Assembly: GCA_021780935.1 (NCBI GenBank)
Contig: JAJXXT010000068.1
Span: forward strand, 1-51,581
Origin: Pseudomonadota bacterium
Lineage (GTDB): Bacteria; Pseudomonadota; Alphaproteobacteria; Acetobacterales; Acetobacteraceae
DNA: 51,581 nt
Direction: 5' to 3'
Both the position numbers and the translations under genes were made by a program. Numbering within the stretch: the first letter of the stretch is position 1; every line of letters begins with the position of its first letter. This document shows, in pieces, positions 1 through 8,707 of this stretch. Under the pieces are notes generated by a model, which did no database searches, was not told the origin of the DNA, and saw only the letters and a program-made list of their open reading frames with translations.

Positions 1-540
1 ACGCTGATCTTCGGCATTCCCGCCGCCGTCGCCGTGACCGCCGGCGTCGGCTTTCTCTACATGTTGCGCGGCCTGCGCACGGGCACGTTCAACCCGCATG
101 GCGTACCGTCGCCGCTGCTCGGCCATCGCGTCCCCCCCTTCACCCTGCCGGGGATCGACGCCGGGGGCTTCAGCTCCACCGAGATCTTCGCCGCCCACCG
201 ACCGCTGGTGATCAATTTCTTCGCCTCCTGGTGCGTGCCCTGCCGGCAGGAACAGCCGGTGCTGATGGCGTTGCAGGCGCAGGGCGTGCCGATCTGGGGC
301 ATCGCCTACAAGGATTCCAACCCGGCGGCCTCTGCCTACCTCTCCAAATACGGCGACCCCTATGCGCGCACGGCCAGCGACGCGCCGGGCCGCGCCTCGA
401 TCGACTGGGGTCTCACCGGCGTGCCGGAGACGTTCATCATCAACAACAAGGGTATCGTCGTCTGGCACATGGCCGGCCCTCTGACGCCGGAACTCGCGAC
501 CAAGGTCGTGGAGCCGATGATGCGGAAGCTCAACCAGTGA
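1..540 (+). CDS. ccmG: Thiol:disulfide interchange protein CcmG/DsbE, 5' end outside window
   Basis: A periplasmic, membrane-anchored thioredoxin-fold protein that keeps apocytochrome c haem-binding cysteines reduced during cytochrome c maturation. The frame is open from base 1 (TLIFGIPAAVAVTAGVGF), a hydrophobic anchor, so the true start lies upstream and the GTG at 34 is internal. After the anchor come the CcmG-like segment PSPLLGHRVPPFTLPG and the redox motif ASWCVPCRQEQPV with the CXXC pair. The Pro loop appears as GVPETFII. It is followed 26 bases later by ccmH, so it is part of a ccm operon whose earlier genes lie outside the window. Identification is firm; only the N-terminus is missing. 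Confidence 0.95.
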   Translation, partial: TLIFGIPAAVAVTAGVGFLYMLRGLRTGTFNPHGVPSPLLGHRVPPFTLPGIDAGGFSSTEIFAAHRPLVINFFASWCVPCRQEQPVLMALQAQGVPIWGIAYKDSNPAASAYLSKYGDPYARTASDAPGRASIDWGLTGVPETFIINNKGIVVWHMAGPLTPELATKVVEPMMRKLNQ

Positions 541-566
541 TCGTGGCCGCGCGACCCGGTGGGACG

Positions 567-1046
567 ATGATGAAGCGGCTCTTTCTGGCGGCTTTCGTGG
601 CCGGCCTACTGCTGGCGCCGATGACCGCGCACGCTGTCGAATACCCTTGGGAAAAGCTGAAAAACCCGAAGCTCGAAGCGCGGGCGGAGGCGCTGGGCAG
701 TCAATTGCGCTGCCTGGTCTGCCAGAACGAGAGCATCGAGGAGAGCACCGCGGGCCTCGCGCGCGACCTGCGCGCGCTGGTGCGCCGGCACATTCTTCGC
801 GGCGACACCAACAAGCAGATCATCGCGTTCCTGGTGGCACGCTACGGCAATTTCGTCCGCCTCGACCCGCCGATCGATCCGGCGACCTGGCTGCTCTGGG
901 GTTCGCCGATCGTCGCCGTGGCCGGCGGCCTGGGCTTCGTTGCCATTCGCCTGGCCCGGCGCCGGCCGCCGCCGCCGCCCGAGCCGCTCGACGCCGCCGA
1001 GCGCGAGCGGCTGGCCGGGCTGCTCACCGGACCGGCCGGGGTCTGA
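567..1046 (+). CDS. ccmH: Cytochrome c maturation protein CcmH (CycL)
   Basis: Membrane-anchored periplasmic thiol oxidoreductase of the haem-apocytochrome ligation step, 159 residues. A signal/anchor (MMKRLFLAAFVAGLLLAPM, cleavage after AHA) is followed by the family signature LRCLVCQNESIEES with the LRCxxC redox pair, and a C-terminal transmembrane helix (WLLWGSPIVAVAGGLGFVAI) ending in a Pro-rich cytoplasmic tail. I chose ATG 567 because it puts the signal peptide first and has GGTGGGAC just upstream; ATG 570 and GTG 543 are in-frame alternatives. It sits between ccmG and ccmI in the usual order. Confidence 0.95.
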   Translation: MMKRLFLAAFVAGLLLAPMTAHAVEYPWEKLKNPKLEARAEALGSQLRCLVCQNESIEESTAGLARDLRALVRRHILRGDTNKQIIAFLVARYGNFVRLDPPIDPATWLLWGSPIVAVAGGLGFVAIRLARRRPPPPPEPLDAAERERLAGLLTGPAGV

Positions 1047-1053
1047 TCGTCCA

Positions 1054-1767
1054 ATGCTGTTCGCCGCCTCGCTGGCCCTCGTGGCCGCCATCGCCATGGC
1101 GCCGCTGCTCATCGTGCTCGGCCACCACAACGTGCGCGGGCGGCGCGACAGTGCGATGGCGCTCTACCGCGCGCAGTTGCGCGAGATCGAGCGCGACGCC
1201 GCGGAGGGAAGGCTGGTCGATCGCGAGAAGGCCGCCGCCAGGATCGAGATCGAGCGCCGGTTGCTCAGCGAGTCCGAGCAGCAGGAGGCGCCGCTGCGCC
1301 AGGGTCGCGCCAGCGCAGCGCTGCTGCTGCTGCTTGCGATCCCGGTCGCCGGCGGCCTGCTCTATCTCGTGCGCGGCCAGCCACAGATGCCGCCGGAGCC
1401 TTACGCCAAGCTCCTCGCACAGGCCAAACAGCAGCAGGCCCGCAACGATGCGCTGATCGCCCAACTGCGTGCGCGCCTCGCCACACTCGATCCTCACTCG
1501 GCACGGGCGCGCACCGGCTATGTGCTGCTTGGCAACGCCGAGGCCTCGAGCGGTGACGAGATCGGGGCTGCTGCGGCCTGGCGCACGGCGCTCGCCGCCC
1601 GCTTCGATCCCACGCTGGCGGTGGAGATCGTGGCGGCGATCCAGCGCTCCGGGCAGAAGCTGCAGCCGGGCGATATCGCCGCCCTGCGCCAGGCGCTGAA
1701 GGAGGCGCCGCCGAACGTGCCCTGGCGCGCTGCCGCCACGGCCGCGCTGAAGGCAGCGGGCGGGTGA
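1054..1767 (+). CDS. ccmI: Cytochrome c maturation protein CcmI (CycH)
   Basis: Apocytochrome c chaperone subunit of the haem ligation complex, 237 residues. The N-terminal helix MLFAASLALVAAIAMAPLLIV is followed by a cytoplasmic loop with the typical YRAQLREIERDAAEGRL segment, a second membrane helix (ALLLLLAIPVAGGLLYLV) and a TPR-like periplasmic part. ATG 1054 lies 7 bases after the ccmH stop; a longer in-frame start at 940 would run through ccmH and is rejected. The periplasmic domain is short compared with two-domain CcmI proteins, as in other alphaproteobacterial forms. It closes the ccm operon in this window. Confidence 0.9.
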   Translation: MLFAASLALVAAIAMAPLLIVLGHHNVRGRRDSAMALYRAQLREIERDAAEGRLVDREKAAARIEIERRLLSESEQQEAPLRQGRASAALLLLLAIPVAGGLLYLVRGQPQMPPEPYAKLLAQAKQQQARNDALIAQLRARLATLDPHSARARTGYVLLGNAEASSGDEIGAAAAWRTALAARFDPTLAVEIVAAIQRSGQKLQPGDIAALRQALKEAPPNVPWRAAATAALKAAGG

Positions 1768-1875
1768 TCCGGTCGCTCGGCGTCACCATGCCCGCGGAGC
1801 CAGGTCGGTCCGCTCGATCACGGATGGTCGATCCGGCAGGGTTGCAAGCGGCGCCCGGCGGGCCATGTCCGTGGC

Positions 1876-2064
1876 ATGACTGTTTCTGATCACCGCACCG
1901 ACGCGACCACTGGCGCCGGCGACGCGTCGGATGCCGCCAAGCCTGATCCGCCGCCCGCCACGCCCGCGCGCCCGGAACTGCCCAAGGAGATCGGCGGCGC
2001 CCCGGGCCCGGAGCCGACGCGCTACGGCGACTGGCAACACAAGGGCCGCGTGACGGATTTCTAA
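1876..2064 (+). CDS. Succinate dehydrogenase assembly factor 4 family protein (DUF1674)
   Basis: A 62-residue protein whose C-terminus carries the family signature: EIGG, then [19 protein letters not shown] to the stop codon. In mitochondria and alphaproteobacteria this family (SdhAF4/Sdh8) helps flavinated SdhA assemble into succinate dehydrogenase. The N-terminal half is Pro/Ala/Asp-rich and probably disordered. It is preceded by a 108-base gap after ccmI, so it may have its own promoter, and its stop overlaps the end of folD on the other strand by four bases. No sdh genes are in the window. Family assignment rests on the C-terminal motif and length and is strong. Confidence 0.88.
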   Translation: MTVSDHRTDATTGAGDASDAAKPDPPPATPARPELPKEIGGAPGPEPTRYGDWQHKGRVTDF

Positions 2065-2900
2065 CCGCGATCCCGCGCGATCGCCGCCTCCAGCGTGTTC
2101 TCAAGCAAACAGGCGATGGTCATCGGACCCACGCCGCCCGGCACCGGGGTGATCGCGCCGGCCACCGCCTCGGCCTCGGCATAGGCCACATCGCCCACCA
2201 GCCGCCCGTCGGCGGTGCGGTTGATCCCGACATCGATCACCGTGGCACCTGGCGCGATCCAGTCCCCGCGCACCATGTCCGCCCGCCCGATCGCGGCCAC
2301 CAGCACCTCGGCGCGGCGGCACAGCGCCGGCAGGTCGCGGGTGCGCGAATGCGCCAGCGTCACCGTGGCGTCGGCGGCGGTCAGCAGGGCCGCCGCGGGC
2401 CGCCCGACCAGCACCGAGCGCCCGAGCACCACCGCCCGCGCGCCGGCCAGCCTTGTGCCCGCGAGCAGCCGCATCACGCCTTTGGGCGTACACGGCACCA
2501 GCCCCTTGCGCCCGCTCGCCAGCAGGCCGGCATTGGTCGGTGTCAGCCCATCCACGTCCTTCGCGGGGTCGATCGCGTCCAGCACCGCCTCGGCGCGCAA
2601 GCCCGGGGGCAGGGGCAGTTGCACCAGGATGCCGTCCACCAGCCCGTCATCGTTCAACGCTCGTATCTCGGCGAGCAGCGCCGCCTCGCCCGTGGTCGCC
2701 GGCAGGCGGATGGTGCGCGCCGCGATCCCGGCCTCACGCGCCGCGCGGTCCTTGCTGCGGACATAGACGGCGCTCGCCGGGTCGTCGCCCACCAGCACCA
2801 CGGCGAGTCCCGGCGGGCGTGGCCTGGTGGCAACGCGCGCCGCCACCGCCGCGCGCGTCTGTGCCGCCAGCGCCTTGCCGTCGAGGATGCGCGCCGCCAT
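2061..2900 (-). CDS. folD: Methylenetetrahydrofolate dehydrogenase / methenyltetrahydrofolate cyclohydrolase FolD
   Basis: Bifunctional cytosolic enzyme interconverting 5,10-methylene- and 10-formyl-tetrahydrofolate using NADP. The 279-residue length fits the family. Visible motifs are YVRSK with the catalytic Lys50, [11 protein letters not shown], the dinucleotide-binding segment [12 protein letters not shown], and the C-terminal signature [22 protein letters not shown] 2900 is five bases downstream of the yggT stop, so the two genes form a minus-strand pair. Folate C1 supply is a theme also seen with folB at 24190-24600. Confidence 0.97.
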   Translation of the reverse strand: MAARILDGKALAAQTRAAVAARVATRPRPPGLAVVLVGDDPASAVYVRSKDRAAREAGIAARTIRLPATTGEAALLAEIRALNDDGLVDGILVQLPLPPGLRAEAVLDAIDPAKDVDGLTPTNAGLLASGRKGLVPCTPKGVMRLLAGTRLAGARAVVLGRSVLVGRPAAALLTAADATVTLAHSRTRDLPALCRRAEVLVAAIGRADMVRGDWIAPGATVIDVGINRTADGRLVGDVAYAEAEAVAGAITPVPGGVGPMTIACLLENTLEAAIARDRG

Positions 2901-2905
2901 CGCCG

Positions 2906-3223
2906 CTAGAACAGCAGACCCTGCATGTTGCCGAACATCAGCGCGCCGTAGATGCGCGCGAGCAGCATCTGCACGACATAGATCAGCACCAGCAGGATGA
3001 TCGGGGAGATGTCGATGCCGCCGAGATCCGGCAGCACGTTGCGGATCGGCCGCAGCGCCGGCTCGGTGATGCGATAGAAGAAGTCACCGATGGTCCAGAC
3101 GATGCGGTTGCGCGTGTCCACCACGCCGAACGCCACCAGCATGCTGAGCACGGCGGCGATGATGACGGCCCAGCGATAGAGCGAGAGCAGCTCGTTCGCG
3201 ACCCAGAAGATGATGGTGATCAC
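2906..3223 (-). CDS. YggT family inner-membrane protein
   Basis: Small membrane protein of about 105 residues with two hydrophobic segments ([19 protein letters not shown] and [18 protein letters not shown]) separated by the characteristic loop [20 protein letters not shown]. YggT proteins are widespread, with roles proposed in osmotic shock or cell-envelope/cell-division contexts; a precise biochemical role is not established. GTG 3223 is chosen because a weak GGGA lies seven bases upstream; TTG 3229 is an alternative. It is directly followed by folD. A separate promoter region of about 150 bases lies between it and the divergent tRNA gene. Confidence 0.9.
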   Translation of the reverse strand: MITIIFWVANELLSLYRWAVIIAAVLSMLVAFGVVDTRNRIVWTIGDFFYRITEPALRPIRNVLPDLGGIDISPIILLVLIYVVQMLLARIYGALMFGNMQGLLF

Positions 3224-3378
3224 GCGCAAATCCCAAGAAATCAGCGGCGCAGGCTAGCCGCCGGGACGCGCAGCGGCAATGCCGTGCCGCACCATGCGGA
3301 CGCTTGACCTCTCGCCCCCCCTCTGTCATCACCCGCGCCGCTTGCCATCGAGGTCCGATGGCGGAGCAGCCGGCGGCG

Positions 3379-3454
3379 GGGGCTGTAGCTCAGCTGGGAG
3401 AGCGCCTCGTTCGCAATGAGGAGGTCAGGGGTTCGATCCCCCTCAGCTCCACCA
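3379..3454 (+). tRNA. tRNA-Ala (anticodon CGC)
   Basis: A 76-base cloverleaf with encoded CCA. The acceptor arm GGGGCTG pairs with CAGCTCC (one G-U), followed by discriminator A and CCA at 3452-3454. The D arm contains AGCTCAGCTGGGAGAGC. The anticodon stem CCTCG/TGAGG closes the loop TTCGCAA, giving anticodon CGC, which reads the alanine codon GCG, abundant in this genome. The T arm is CAGGGGTTCGATCCCCCTC-like with the invariant GTTCGA. I see no second tRNA next to it and no clear terminator behind it. Confidence 0.97.
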
Positions 3455-3508
3455 CCGCCGCCCCGGACGGATGCCAGCACCCGATGCCCGATCCGGACCC
3501 GCGCCGCC

Positions 3509-4534
3509 TCAGGCCGGCCGCAGCAGATGGTGCGAAACACCCCACACCTCGCCGCCGCGGAACCCGAACAGCCCCGCCGTCGCGAGAAAAAAGATCCGCC
3601 AGCGCCGCCGCCACATCGGCCATGCCGCGCCATAGACGTGGCGAAGGACCGTCGCGACATCGGCCTCGTGCGCGTCGAACAGGGCGAGCCAGTCGCGCGC
3701 CGTCCGCGCGTAGTGCTCGCCGTTCCAGCGCCAGTTTTCCGCCACCGTGAACAGCTCCGGGAAGTGGCCGGCGAGGTCATGGCTCGGCATCATGCCGCCG
3801 GTGAAGAAGTGCTGCGCGATCCAGTCGCCCTGGTCCGCCTCGTCGAACCGGTAGGGGTGTGCTGCGTGGGAGAAGACGTGCAGGAACAGCCGGCCCTGCG
3901 GCCGCAGCCAGGTGCGGACGCGCGCCAGCAGCGAGCGCCAGTTCGCCATGTGTTCGAACATCTCGACCGAGACCACGCGGTCGAACACCAGCTCCGGCGC
4001 GAAATCGTTCATGTCGGCGGTGATGATGCGCAGGTTGCCGAGCCCGAGCCGCGCCGCCTGGGCCTCGATATGCAGGCGCTGCGGCCTGGCGTTCGAGACG
4101 GCGGTGATCCGCGCGTTCGGGTAGCGCTGCGCCATCCACAGCGACAGCGAGCCCCAGCCGCAACCCAGCTCCAGAATATCCTGCCCGTCGGCGAGTTCCG
4201 CATGCTGGCACGTCTCGGCCAGGGCTGCCTCCTCCGCCGCGTCGAGCGTGGTGGACGCATCGGCGTAGAGGCAGCACGAGTATTTGCGCCGCGCGCCGAG
4301 GACCAGGCCAAAAAACTCCGGCGGCAGCTCGTAGTGCTGCGCGTTGGCCGCCTCGGGCACCAGGGCGATCGGCAGCGTCGCCAGGCGTTGTGCGAAGGTG
4401 GCGGGGTCCGGCCGTTCGCGATCGAGCAGCCGCGCCGTGCGGCCGACCAGGGTCGCGATGCCGCCGCGCAGCACCGCGTCCGGCAGGTCGAACCGGTCAG
4501 CGGCGGAGCCCGCCAGCGCCCGCAGCCCGCTCAT
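3509..4534 (-). CDS. CFA-type SAM-dependent methyltransferase (cyclopropane-fatty-acid synthase family)
   Basis: A 341-residue cytosolic methyltransferase acting on lipid acyl chains. It shows HYELPPEFF and KYSCCLY (typical of CFA synthases and related lipid methylases), the SAM motif [20 protein letters not shown], and [12 protein letters not shown]. It lacks the N-terminal domain of full-length CFA synthases (about 380-420 residues), so it belongs to the short branch. The start ATG overlaps the DUF1295 stop by four bases (ATGA), indicating translational coupling. In other alphaproteobacteria, short CFA homologues near such genes act in stress-related acyl-chain modification; that role here is inference. 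Methyl-, cyclopropane- or desaturated products cannot be told apart from sequence alone. Confidence 0.85.
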   Translation of the reverse strand: MSGLRALAGSAADRFDLPDAVLRGGIATLVGRTARLLDRERPDPATFAQRLATLPIALVPEAANAQHYELPPEFFGLVLGARRKYSCCLYADASTTLDAAEEAALAETCQHAELADGQDILELGCGWGSLSLWMAQRYPNARITAVSNARPQRLHIEAQAARLGLGNLRIITADMNDFAPELVFDRVVSVEMFEHMANWRSLLARVRTWLRPQGRLFLHVFSHAAHPYRFDEADQGDWIAQHFFTGGMMPSHDLAGHFPELFTVAENWRWNGEHYARTARDWLALFDAHEADVATVLRHVYGAAWPMWRRRWRIFFLATAGLFGFRGGEVWGVSHHLLRPA

Positions 4535-5346
4535 GGCACCCCCCTTTCGCGCCGCGCCGAAGGGAGCGGCAGAAACGCCCGGGTCCGTGCCTGGTATTGC
4601 CGATACAACGCACCGCGCGAGGCCAGCATGCGTTCCTCCAGCGGCGGGATGCCCGAGACATGCACCAGCAGCCAGTACATGAAAACCGGCCCCGCCAGCG
4701 CCAGCCAACCCCAGGGATAGGCCAGCGGGTGCAGCGGGTCGATGGCGATCGCCGGCCAGGCGCACCAGCCAAGCCACTCAAAAAAATAATTCGGATGCCG
4801 CGAATACCGCCACAACCCCGCCGCGCAGACCCCGCCGCGATTGGCCGGATTGGCGCGGAAGCGCTGTAACTGCCCGTCCGCCACCGCCTCGCCGAGAATC
4901 GCCGTGGCCAGGAGCGCCAGCCCCAGCAGGTCCCGTCCGCCGGGGAATGCGCCGGGCGCGCGCGCCGCGAGGCGTACGGACAGAACCAGCACCAGGGCCG
5001 CCGCCGCCTGGATCATCAGAAAGACGAACAGCCGGCGCTGGAAATCAGCACCCCATTGGCGGCGCAACTCGGCATAGCGCACGTCCTCGTGCCCGGCGCT
5101 GGACCGCCAGGCGATATGCGTGCCCAGCCGCAACCCCCACGCGCCGATCAGCACCGCCGCCATCACCGCGCGGCCCGAGGGAGTGCCGGGCCACAGCGCC
5201 ACCAGCACGCCGGCGGCACCGGTCGCATAGCTCCAGACTGCATCCACCCAGCCGCAATTCGCCGTAACGCGCTGGAGCAGCCAGGCCAGCGACATCGCCG
5301 CCACCAACCCCAGCCCCGCCACAACCATCGCCATGAGAAATTCCAT
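4531..5346 (-). CDS. DUF1295 family integral membrane protein (steroid 5-alpha-reductase-like fold)
   Basis: A 271-residue polytopic membrane protein. Several hydrophobic helices alternate with short polar loops, and the C-terminal signature GLWRYSRHPNYFFEWLGW is that of DUF1295 and related isoprenylcysteine methyltransferase/5-alpha-reductase-like proteins, where it binds a nicotinamide or SAM cofactor. ATG 5346 was taken because the upstream in-frame extension to 5586 would overlap the divergent gene and has no family similarity. Its stop overlaps the following methyltransferase start, so the pair probably acts in one lipid-modifying pathway. The substrate is unknown. Confidence 0.85.
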   Translation of the reverse strand: MEFLMAMVVAGLGLVAAMSLAWLLQRVTANCGWVDAVWSYATGAAGVLVALWPGTPSGRAVMAAVLIGAWGLRLGTHIAWRSSAGHEDVRYAELRRQWGADFQRRLFVFLMIQAAAALVLVLSVRLAARAPGAFPGGRDLLGLALLATAILGEAVADGQLQRFRANPANRGGVCAAGLWRYSRHPNYFFEWLGWCAWPAIAIDPLHPLAYPWGWLALAGPVFMYWLLVHVSGIPPLEERMLASRGALYRQYQARTRAFLPLPSARRERGVP

Positions 5347-5455
5347 CGACCATCCTACGCCGCCCAGCCGCCGCCGGATGCATCCAAGTCCGGCCTTTAA
5401 CCTTGCGGAAAACGTCTCAAATGGGCACGCAGGTGTAAATGACCATACGGTGACA

Positions 5456-6127
5456 ATGACCCCGATTCCGCGCCGTGCCGTGCTTTCGGCTCCCCTGCTG
5501 CTGCTGGCTGCCGCGCCGGCGCTGCCGATCCCCCCGCGGCGGCACATCGTGTTCGCGATCCATCGCCGTGGCAGCCGCATCGGCACCCACCGGGTGGATT
5601 TCTCCGGCGATCAGCGCCGGCTCGACGTGCGCATTTCCGTCGATATCAAGGTCAAGTTCGGCCCCTTCGTTCTCTACAACTACTCCCTGCGCGGCCTCGA
5701 ACAATGGCAGGACGGCCTGCTGATGCATGCCGCGGCCAACGCCAACGACGATGGCAGCAAGCGCTTTGCCCGTGCGACGCGGGTGGGCGACAGACTGTCC
5801 GTGCAGGGCAGCGCCGTGAAGCCCTACCTCGCCCCGCCCGGCTCCATTCCCGCCTCGCACTGGAACGAGGAGGAGATCCGCCACCCGATGATCAACGCCG
5901 AGAACGGGGAGCTGATGATGATCACGGTGCAGGACCGTGGCATGGAGAAGGTGCAGGACGAAGCGGGAGGGGCGATCGCCGCGCGCCACTACGCTCTCAC
6001 CTGGCGCGAGCATGGCACCAAGCCGCGCGCGCTCGATCTCTGGTACCAGCCCGACGGCATCTGGGCCGGCCTCACCGCCGTCGCGACGGACGGCTCGCTG
6101 ATCGTCTACCGCCGCATCACGCCGTGA
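5456..6127 (+). CDS. Exported DUF6134 family protein
   Basis: A 223-residue protein with an N-terminal Arg pair and hydrophobic export signal (PRRAVLSAPLLLLAAAPALP). The body is beta-rich and contains FAIHRRGSRIGTHRVDFSGD followed by DVRISVDIKVKFGPFVLYNY, as in DUF6134 proteins of unknown function found in periplasm or envelope. ATG 5456 is used; GTG 5450 is possible. It is divergent from the DUF1295/CFA pair, with 109 bases between starts. DUF6134 and DUF1295/CFA genes occur near each other in other alphaproteobacteria, from memory, which suggests a shared envelope-lipid role. No catalytic motif is apparent. Confidence 0.75.
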   Translation: MTPIPRRAVLSAPLLLLAAAPALPIPPRRHIVFAIHRRGSRIGTHRVDFSGDQRRLDVRISVDIKVKFGPFVLYNYSLRGLEQWQDGLLMHAAANANDDGSKRFARATRVGDRLSVQGSAVKPYLAPPGSIPASHWNEEEIRHPMINAENGELMMITVQDRGMEKVQDEAGGAIAARHYALTWREHGTKPRALDLWYQPDGIWAGLTAVATDGSLIVYRRITP

Positions 6128-6151
6128 CGCGCGCCACGCCGCGACCCATCG

Positions 6152-7393
6152 TCAAGCCGCCCGGTTCGCCCGCGCGACCACGGCCTCGAACAGTACCTGG
6201 CAGCCGGCCCGCGCTTCTTCCGGCAGGATGCTTTCCGCCTCGTTGTGCGACAGCCCGTCCTTGCACGGGGTGAAGATCATCGCCGTCGGCACGCATCGCG
6301 CGACATAGACCGCGTCGTGCCCGGCGCCGGAGACGATGCGGCGGGATGACAGGCCGAGCCGGTCCGCCGCCGCCTGCACCAGTGCCACGCAGTCGGGGTC
6401 GAAGGGTTGCGCCGGGATGCGGAATTTCTCCCGCAGCTCGATCCGGCAGCCCGAGGCCGCCACCAGCGCGGCCGCCTCGCCGGGGAACGTGTCGGCGATG
6501 CGGCCGATCTCGGCCTCGTCGGGGTGGCGGAACTCGGTGGTGAAGCGGACCTCGCCCGGCACCACGTTGGTCGAGTTCGGAACGACCTGCATGAAACCCA
6601 CCGTGCCACGGCCATCCTCGCCGCGCGCGCGCATGGTGCGGTCGACGAGGCGGATGACCTCCGCCATCGCCACCAGCGCGTCGCGCCGCAACGAGGGTGG
6701 CGTGGTGCCGGCATGGGAATCCCGGCCAAAAACCGCGCCGTCGTACCAGACCTGCGCCTGCCCGCCGGTGACCACGCCGATCTCTCGCGCCTCACGCTCC
6801 AGGATCGGTCCCTGCTCGATATGCAGTTCGAAATAGGCATCCGCGGGGAACGCCCTCGCGGGTTCCGGCCCCGCCGCGCCGATCGCCATCAGCGCGTCGC
6901 CCACTGCCACCCCGTCGCCGTCACGCAGCGCCTTGATCGCGTCCTGCGCGTAGACGCCGGCCCATACGCCGGAGCCCATCAGCGAGTGGCCGAACCGGCT
7001 GCCCTCCTCGTCGGTCCAGTTCACCAGTTCCAGCGGCGCCTCGGTGACCAGGCCGAGATCGTCGAGCGTGCGCATCACCTCCAGCCCCGCGATCACGCCG
7101 AGCGCGCCGTCGAACTTGCCGCCGCTGGGCTGGCTGTCGAGATGGCTGCCGAACATCACCGGCAGCCGGGTGGGGTCGCGCCCCTCGCGGCGGGCGAACA
7201 TGTTGCCCATGGCATCGACGCGCACCGCCAGCCCCAGGGCCTCACACCCTTGCCGGAATCGCGCGCGGCCCTCGCGGTCGACCTCCGAGAGCGCCAGGCG
7301 CCGCACGCCGCCCTTCGGCGTGGCGCCGATCTCGGCCATGCTCATCAGGCTGTCCCAGAGTCGCTTGCCGTCGATCGGCCGATTGGTCTGCAT
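6152..7393 (-). CDS. M20/M28-type Zn-dependent amidohydrolase (allantoate/N-carbamoyl-L-amino-acid hydrolase family)
   Basis: A 413-residue dinuclear Zn hydrolase. Metal and active-site motifs are in place: GSHLDSQPSGGKFDGALGV, VNWTDEEGSRF, FELHIEQGPILE, SGAGHDAVY and DGLSHNEAE. These are characteristic of allantoate amidohydrolase, beta-ureidopropionase and N-carbamoyl-L-amino-acid hydrolase, which release ammonia and CO2 from carbamoyl groups. ATG 7393 follows GAGGAACCC, a good ribosome binding site; the longer in-frame extension to 7615 is rejected because it runs into the divergent aldolase gene. No hydantoinase, ureidoglycolate or pyrimidine-degradation partner lies nearby, so the substrate stays open. 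Confidence 0.88.
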   Translation of the reverse strand: MQTNRPIDGKRLWDSLMSMAEIGATPKGGVRRLALSEVDREGRARFRQGCEALGLAVRVDAMGNMFARREGRDPTRLPVMFGSHLDSQPSGGKFDGALGVIAGLEVMRTLDDLGLVTEAPLELVNWTDEEGSRFGHSLMGSGVWAGVYAQDAIKALRDGDGVAVGDALMAIGAAGPEPARAFPADAYFELHIEQGPILEREAREIGVVTGGQAQVWYDGAVFGRDSHAGTTPPSLRRDALVAMAEVIRLVDRTMRARGEDGRGTVGFMQVVPNSTNVVPGEVRFTTEFRHPDEAEIGRIADTFPGEAAALVAASGCRIELREKFRIPAQPFDPDCVALVQAAADRLGLSSRRIVSGAGHDAVYVARCVPTAMIFTPCKDGLSHNEAESILPEEARAGCQVLFEAVVARANRAA

Positions 7394-7451
7394 GGCGGGT
7401 TCCTCTCGTGCGTCCTCTTGTCCCTGACCTTGGTTCCTGCAACGCTTGCCC

Positions 7452-8210
7452 ATGCTCCGCAATACCCTCTCGGGAATCGATCGCGACGCGCTGGCCGAGG
7501 CACGGCTCGACCTCGCCGCCTGCCTGCGCCAGGCCGCCCGGCTCGGCATGCACGAAGGTATCTGCAACCACTTCTCCGCCATGGTGCCGGGCAGCGACGA
7601 GCTGTTCCTGGTCAACCCGCTCGGCTATGGATTCCATGAGGCGACGGCCTCGCGCCTGCTGGTTTGCGACTTCGGCGGCAACGTTGTGGCGGGTGAGGGC
7701 GAGGTGGAGGCGACGGCCTTCTACATCCATGCCCGGCTGCACCGGCGCCACCCGCATGCCCGGGTGGCGTTTCATACCCACATGCCGAATGCCACGGCGC
7801 TGGCGATGCTGGAGGGCCCGCCGCTGTCCTTCGCGATTCAGAGCGCGCTGAAATTCCACGGCCGCATCGCGGTCGACGAGGACTATAACGGCCTGGCCCT
7901 GGACAACGCAGAGGGCGACCGCATCGCCGGCGCCATGGGTGACAAGCCCATCGTCTTCCTCAAGAACCACGGCGTGATGGTGACCGGCCCTTCGATCGCC
8001 GAGGCCTGGGACGATCTCTATTACCTCGAACGCGCCTGCGAGGCGGAGCTTCTCGCCCTTTCCACCGGCCGCCGGCTCAAGCCGGTCGCACCCGCCATCG
8101 CCGCCCACACCGCGCGGCAGATGCGCCAGGACGCCGCGGCGGCGGCGCGGCTGCATCTCGCGAGCGTCCGCCGCACGCTGGATCGCGAGGCACCCGATTA
8201 CCGGCATTGA
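7452..8210 (+). CDS. Class II aldolase/adducin family protein
   Basis: A 252-residue protein with the Zn-dependent class II aldolase fold (fuculose-/ribulose-phosphate aldolase, methylthioribulose dehydratase and relatives). Zn-ligand segments HTHMPNATAL and KNHGVMVTG are present, preceded by HEGICNHFSAMVP. Proteins of this branch are often annotated only as class II aldolase; a phosphosugar substrate is likely but unproven. ATG 7452 is chosen; TTG 7446 is in frame. It diverges from the amidohydrolase (58-base gap) and ends with TGATG shared with the next gene, so the two are coupled. Confidence 0.87.
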   Translation: MLRNTLSGIDRDALAEARLDLAACLRQAARLGMHEGICNHFSAMVPGSDELFLVNPLGYGFHEATASRLLVCDFGGNVVAGEGEVEATAFYIHARLHRRHPHARVAFHTHMPNATALAMLEGPPLSFAIQSALKFHGRIAVDEDYNGLALDNAEGDRIAGAMGDKPIVFLKNHGVMVTGPSIAEAWDDLYYLERACEAELLALSTGRRLKPVAPAIAAHTARQMRQDAAAAARLHLASVRRTLDREAPDYRH

Positions 8211-8653
8211 TGACCGGCATTGACGTGATGCGCGCTCCCGTGCGTCCGGCTCTCATCCTGCTGGCCGCCTGCCTGCTCGGCGGCTGCACGCTGGTCGACC
8301 AGCGCACCTTCGAAATCCATCGCAGTGCGCCGGCCGAGGCGGCGCTGTCGGCACCGGCCGCGCGCCATCCGCTGGCCATCTCCGACGGTGCTTCCGGCTG
8401 GCCCGCGCGCCTCGCCGCCACCGCGCGCGATGCAGCGACGCGCGACCCCGCGTTGCGCTTCGACCTCGTGGCACCGGTGTCGCTGGTCGGCAGCGAGACG
8501 ACGCGCGCCGCCTTTCGTGCCCGCCAGCTTCGCCGTCTGCAACAGGCGGCAACGGCGCTCGCCGCGGCGGGGATCGACCCTGGCCGCATCCGCCTAGGCC
8601 TGCGCGGCGACCCCGGCGGATCGGCGCCGGTGGTCGAGCTCTACGCGCGTTGA
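8210..8653 (+). CDS. Small putative lipoprotein
   Basis: About 147 residues (141 if ATG 8228 is used). The N-terminal RPALILLAACLLGGCTLV is a clear lipoprotein signal with lipobox LGGC, so the mature protein should be lipid-anchored at its Cys. The remainder is Ala/Arg-rich with a predicted helix around ARQLRRLQQAATALAAAGID and a final beta-like strand APVVELYAR. I recognise no family. ATG 8210 overlaps the aldolase stop by one base, suggesting co-translation with it; ATG 8228 gives the more compact signal peptide. It could be an envelope component with no link to the aldolase. Confidence 0.7.
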   Translation: MTGIDVMRAPVRPALILLAACLLGGCTLVDQRTFEIHRSAPAEAALSAPAARHPLAISDGASGWPARLAATARDAATRDPALRFDLVAPVSLVGSETTRAAFRARQLRRLQQAATALAAAGIDPGRIRLGLRGDPGGSAPVVELYAR

Positions 8654-8707
8654 GCCCTTGTCCGCCGCGTTTTGACCACTCCCGGAACGGAAGTTAGCCT
8701 TACCGCC

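Noticed and set aside
3300..3378. Housekeeping promoter for tRNA-Ala (TTGACC at 3304)
   Set aside because: No acceptable -10 at the right spacing; cannot be supported.
5346..5456. ECF sigma promoter for the lipid module
   Set aside because: I looked for TGATC/TAAG- or GGAAC/CGTT-type pairs but found no convincing spacing.
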